From contig USBX01000030.1 in the NCBI GenBank assembly GCA_900552995.1, positions 1-8,535 on the forward strand: a stretch of DNA of 8,535 nt. The letters are read 5' to 3'. A model generated the notes under the pieces. The model saw only the letters and a program-made list of their open reading frames with translations, searched no databases and was not told the origin of the DNA. A program made the position numbers and the translations under genes. Numbering within the stretch: the stretch's first letter is position 1; the number at the start of each line of letters is the position of its first letter. Below are positions 5,934 through 8,535 of the stretch, piece after piece. The stretch comes from an uncultured Collinsella sp. (GTDB lineage: Bacteria; Actinomycetota; Coriobacteriia; Coriobacteriales; Coriobacteriaceae).

Positions 5934-6728
5934 ATGTTTAAACTGATTGCATCCGATATGGACGGCACGTTGCTTGATGAGAATAGCCAGGTACCGCCCG
6001 AGACATATGAGCTGATTGAGGCCCTGCGCGAGCGCGGCGTGCACTTTGCTGCGTCCTCGGGCCGCCGTTACGACCGCCTATGCGAGTTCTTTGCGCCCGT
6101 GGTCGACAAAATGGACTTTGTCGCGGCGAATGGTGCGCAGGTCTATGCAGAAGGGGTCGAGGTCGATCGCGAGGTATATTCGCATCTCGCCGTCCGCAAG
6201 CTCGCGCGCACGGTCAAGATGTTTCCTAACATGCATCTGGCGCTCTTTGATCGCACCAAGTCCTTTTTGCTCGACGACGAGGACAAATTTGTCCGCGAGA
6301 TCGACAAAGATCTGCCCAACGCCGAACGCATTTGGGGACTGCCCGATCCGCATGTGAATATCATCAAGGCATCGATTATCTGCGATGACGGCAACGTGAT
6401 GGACAACGCCTACGTGTTGCAGCGCGAGCTGGGCGGCCTGTTCTCTTTCGCGCCTTCGGGCAACGCGTGGATCGATGCCATGCAGCCCGGTGTGTCGAAG
6501 GCCTCGGGCATCGCACAGCTCATGGAGCACTATGGCGTCGAACGCGACGAGGTCATGGCGTTTGGCGACTCGATGAACGACTACGAGATCATTCGCTTTG
6601 TCGGCACGGGCTGCGCGATGGAAAACGCACGCCCCGCGCTCAAGGCAGTCGCCGATCGCGTGGTGGGGTGCAACCGCGACCACGCCGTCCAGCAGGAGCT
6701 CCGTCGCGTGCTGGAGAGTCTCGCCTAA
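5934..6728 (+). CDS. Cof-type HAD-IIB family phosphatase (plus strand)
   Basis: A 264-residue soluble phosphatase of the HAD superfamily, Cof/YidA-like subfamily IIB. Motif I is DMDGT with nucleophile Asp8 and acid/base Asp10; motif II is SSGR (Ser42 or Ser41 region); the motif III lysine is Lys189 in GVSKASGI; motif IV is GDSMND with Asp212 and Asp216. The cap domain lies between motifs II and III, roughly residues 85-185. Such enzymes hydrolyse phosphate esters of sugars, nucleotides or flavin and PLP precursors with Mg2+, and specificity cannot be read from sequence. The start at 5934 follows AAGGGAG by seven bases, but that site is folded into a long hairpin (5866-5929), which suggests conditional translation. 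It follows ade on the same strand after 198 bases and converges with a second HAD gene of the same subfamily. Length is normal and no key residue is missing. Confidence 0.92.
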   Translation: MFKLIASDMDGTLLDENSQVPPETYELIEALRERGVHFAASSGRRYDRLCEFFAPVVDKMDFVAANGAQVYAEGVEVDREVYSHLAVRKLARTVKMFPNMHLALFDRTKSFLLDDEDKFVREIDKDLPNAERIWGLPDPHVNIIKASIICDDGNVMDNAYVLQRELGGLFSFAPSGNAWIDAMQPGVSKASGIAQLMEHYGVERDEVMAFGDSMNDYEIIRFVGTGCAMENARPALKAVADRVVGCNRDHAVQQELRRVLESLA

Positions 6729-6737
6729 TTCGGCAGA

Positions 6738-6777
6738 TGGGGACAGTCCTTGCGGCGCCCCGCGAAGAGTGTCCCCA
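6738..6777. repeat. Palindromic element between convergent HAD genes
   Basis: TGGGGACA (6738-6745) and TGTCCCCA (6770-6777) are a perfect eight-base inverted repeat. Inside, CTTGCGG (6749-6755) pairs with CCGC and AAG (6760-6763, 6765-6767) around a CGCC loop, with one bulged G. The whole folds as a two-part stem on either strand. It occupies half of the 77-base gap between the converging genes. There is no T-run on either side, so it resembles a REP/BIME-type unit more than a standard terminator, though it could still slow opposing transcription. It shares the GGGGAC core with the elements near 3772 and 5741. Confidence 0.65.
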
Positions 6778-6805
6778 AATTAGCTACCCTGCCGGGTTGC
6801 TGCTG

Positions 6806-7648
6806 CTAGGCGAGAGCGGCCATGATGGTGCGGGCGACGCCGTCGTGGTCGTTGTCGTATTCGGTGATGGCGTCGGCGGCCTCGCGGTCCTCGGGCTCGG
6901 CGTTGATCATGGCCATGCCGTGGCCCGCTGCCTGCAGCATGGGGATGTCGTTGATGTTGTCGCCGAACGCCCAAGCGTCGGCGAGACGCTCGCCCAGGTG
7001 CTCGCAGAGCCACGTGAGGGCCGTTCCCTTGGTGGCGCCCTCGCCCATGACCTCGATATTCATGGCGTACGAACGCGTGACTTCAATGCCTCCGAGCGTG
7101 TCGAGTTCCGCCGCGATGGCGTCGCGATCAGCCGGGTTGTGCCAGTACATGGCGATGCGCTCGAGCGTCTCGACCTCGTCGATCTTGCTGTCGATATCCA
7201 TGTCGATCGGTGTTCGTGTGCGCTTGAGCGAAGCCGCGATGTGGGGGTCGCCGCCGCAGAATTCGTCCAGGCGCGTGTAGTGCGAGCGGGGGAGGAAGCA
7301 CTGCCCATCCGCGAAGATATCGAAGGTCACATCGTGGCCGGCGGCGATGCGATGGATGCGATGGGCAATGCCGCAATCGAGCGGACGGCTCAAGATGCAC
7401 GTGGCGCGCGAGGCGTCGGTGGGCACATCGTCGTCGAGCTGCCAGACGCTGGCGCCATTGGCGCAAACGGCATAGTGCACGGCGGTATGGGCGAGGATGG
7501 GCTCAAAGATGCCCGACAGCGGACGTCCCGTGCAGGGCACAAATTCAATCCCGCGTCGAGCGAGCTCGTCGAGCATCGCCCAGGTGGCATCGCTCATCTG
7601 CTTATCGCTCGTCAACAGCGTTCCATCCATATCGGAAAACACAATCAT
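6806..7648 (-). CDS. Cof-type HAD-IIB family phosphatase (minus strand)
   Basis: A 280-residue HAD-superfamily phosphatase of subfamily IIB. Motif I is DMDGT with Asp6 and Asp8 at the very N-terminus; motif II is CTGR (Thr40); the conserved lysine is Lys207 in GATKGTAL; motif IV is GDNIND with Asp230 and Asp234. A cap domain fills roughly residues 85-200. Expected activity is Mg-dependent hydrolysis of a small phosphorylated metabolite; the substrate is not predictable. Compared with the plus-strand HAD protein it shares the fold and motif order but little sequence outside the motifs, so a recent duplication is unlikely. The start at 7648 is preceded by AAAGGG (7663-7658) with a rather long nine-base gap. 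An intrinsic terminator of the upstream citrate synthase gene ends only 25 bases before the start, so expression may rely on readthrough or on a promoter overlapping the terminator. Confidence 0.92.
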   Translation of the reverse strand: MIVFSDMDGTLLTSDKQMSDATWAMLDELARRGIEFVPCTGRPLSGIFEPILAHTAVHYAVCANGASVWQLDDDVPTDASRATCILSRPLDCGIAHRIHRIAAGHDVTFDIFADGQCFLPRSHYTRLDEFCGGDPHIAASLKRTRTPIDMDIDSKIDEVETLERIAMYWHNPADRDAIAAELDTLGGIEVTRSYAMNIEVMGEGATKGTALTWLCEHLGERLADAWAFGDNINDIPMLQAAGHGMAMINAEPEDREAADAITEYDNDHDGVARTIMAALA

Positions 7649-7673
7649 TTGATGCAGCCCTTTCTGCTGGCAT

Positions 7674-7712
7674 AAAAAGCGTGGCCGAGGGCGATGATGC
7701 CCTGGCCACGCT
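7674..7712 (-). terminator. Intrinsic terminator of the citrate synthase gene
   Basis: Read on the minus strand, AGCGTGGCC (7712-7704) pairs perfectly with GGCCACGCT (7686-7678), with an inner AGGGC/GCCCT stem (7703-7699 with 7692-7688), one bulged base (7687) and the loop ATCATC. Five T follow (7678-7674), the first shared with the stem. It begins 23 bases after the citrate synthase stop codon and ends 25 bases before the HAD start codon. Confidence 0.88.
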
Positions 7713-7735
7713 CGGGTTCTATAACGGTCCGCGTC

Positions 7736-8488
7736 CTAGCGATCGGCGAGCGGCTTGTACTCCAGCGGCTCGATAACCGGGCGATACGCGGGGCGAATAA
7801 TGCGGTGCGCGCAGAAGAGCTCTTCCATGCGGTGTGCCGACCAGCCGGCCATGCGGGCGACGGCGAATAGCGGCGTAAAAAGCGTCTCGGGTACGCCGAG
7901 CATCTTGTAGATAAAGCCCGTGTACAGGTCGATGTTGGCACAGATGGGCTTGGTCATGCCGTGGTCGCGCATCACCTGCGGTGCCAGGCGCTCGATGCGC
8001 TCGATGAGCGCGAACTCCTCGCCCAGGTCCTTCTTGGCGGCAAGCGTGCGCGCGTAACGGCGGCAGACCTCGGCGCGCGGGTCGCTCAGCGTGTAGACGG
8101 CGTGGCCCATACCGTAGATGAGACCCGTGCCGTCGAAGGCCTGCTTGTCGAGGATCTTGCCCAGGTAGGCTGCGACCTCGTCCTCGTCCTCCCAATTGGA
8201 GACGTGCGCACGGATGTCCTCGTGCATGGACACGACCTTGGCGTTGGCGCCGCCGTGGCGCGGGCCCTTGAGTGAGCCGATAGCCGCGGCGTAGGCGGAA
8301 TACGGGTCGGTGGCCGAGGAGGACAGCACGCGGCAGGCAAACGTGGAGTTGTTGCCGCCTCCGTGTTCGGCATGCAGCATGAGCATCACGTCGAGCAGCA
8401 TGGCTTCGTCGCGGGTGAATGCCATGCCGCCGCGCAACACCTGCAGGATGGTCTCGGCGGTGGAGAGACCGGGTGTGGGGTGCGGTAC
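7736..8488 (-). CDS. gltA: Citrate synthase, C-terminal part (partial)
   Basis: The last 250 residues of a citrate synthase, which condenses oxaloacetate and acetyl-CoA to citrate. The 5' part is lost at the contig edge; codons upstream of 8488 are adapter sequence and give the false N-terminus MSRGLGDVYKRQ. The substrate and catalytic residues known from the pig and E. coli enzymes are all recognisable, numbered within the fragment: His42 in AEHGGGN (oxaloacetate binding), His78 in GPRHGGAN, His129 in YGMGHAVY, Asp187 in NIDLYTG, plus SDPRA after the third histidine. The GHAVY form, rather than GHRVY of E. coli, is shared with eukaryotic and many Firmicutes-type citrate synthases. With a usual length of about 430-460 residues for that type, roughly 200 N-terminal residues are missing. 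A methylcitrate synthase cannot be excluded without the N-terminal half. A strong terminator follows the gene. Confidence 0.9.
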   Translation of the reverse strand, partial: VPHPTPGLSTAETILQVLRGGMAFTRDEAMLLDVMLMLHAEHGGGNNSTFACRVLSSSATDPYSAYAAAIGSLKGPRHGGANAKVVSMHEDIRAHVSNWEDEDEVAAYLGKILDKQAFDGTGLIYGMGHAVYTLSDPRAEVCRRYARTLAAKKDLGEEFALIERIERLAPQVMRDHGMTKPICANIDLYTGFIYKMLGVPETLFTPLFAVARMAGWSAHRMEELFCAHRIIRPAYRPVIEPLEYKPLADR

Positions 8489-8535
8489 CTGTCTCTTATA
8501 CACATCTCCGAGCCCACGAGACACTCGCTAATCTC
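8489..8535 (+). other. Illumina Nextera i7 adapter (artefact)
   Basis: This is not genomic DNA. Bases 8489-8507 are the Tn5 mosaic end in reverse orientation (CTGTCTCTTATACACATCT), 8508-8522 are the Nextera read-2 overhang complement, 8523-8530 (actcgcta) sit in the i7 index position, and 8531-8535 (atctc) begin the P7 sequence. The index appears to match N716, recalled from memory. It truncates the citrate synthase gene artificially. Confidence 0.98.

Noticed and set aside
6467..7675. Long plus-strand open frame spanning both HAD genes
   Set aside because: It starts out of frame inside the first HAD gene, crosses the palindromic gap and runs antisense to the second HAD gene; no start signal or domain supports it.
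50..8488. CRISPR array, prophage, toxin-antitoxin or defence genes
   Set aside because: No regularly spaced repeats and no phage, toxin, nuclease or other defence-type domains were found; all genes have housekeeping or general metabolic roles.

Overview
The window is one assembled contig whose two ends are Illumina Nextera library adapters (1-49 and 8489-8535), so only 50-8488 is genomic. The genomic part is GC-rich, gene-dense, uses strong Shine-Dalgarno sites and strongly prefers G/C in third codon positions. Gene content and style suggest a high-GC Gram-positive gut anaerobe, most likely a Coriobacteriia member such as Collinsella. That assignment is an inference from general familiarity, not from a marker gene search.

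Layout. A class A penicillin-binding protein is cut at the left edge (minus strand, N-terminal 71 codons only). It is divergent from a long U32-family protein (probable RNA-hydroxylase-type 'peptidase U32'), which is followed by tyrS (tyrosyl-tRNA synthetase) with its own extended -10 promoter and a strong intrinsic terminator. Next come an adenine deaminase gene (ade) and a Cof-type HAD phosphatase, both on the plus strand. A second, convergent Cof-type HAD phosphatase lies on the minus strand downstream of a citrate synthase gene that is cut at the right edge by the adapter.

The genes are mostly separate housekeeping units: cell-wall synthesis, translation and RNA modification, purine salvage, phosphate-ester hydrolysis and entry into the citrate pathway. 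I see no defence system, prophage, CRISPR array, IS element or biosynthetic cluster, and no new multi-gene system. The less ordinary content is between the genes. (1) A long, nearly continuous hairpin (5866-5929) ends 4 bases before the start codon of the plus-strand HAD gene and buries its ribosome binding site. (2) A terminator-like hairpin sits inside the ade leader. (3) An intrinsic terminator lies only 25 bases upstream of the minus-strand HAD gene. (4) Three intergenic palindromic or repeated elements share a GGGGAC core (3765-3787, 5729-5771, 6738-6777) and look like members of a dispersed intergenic repeat family. No gene-free stretch exceeds 300 bases.
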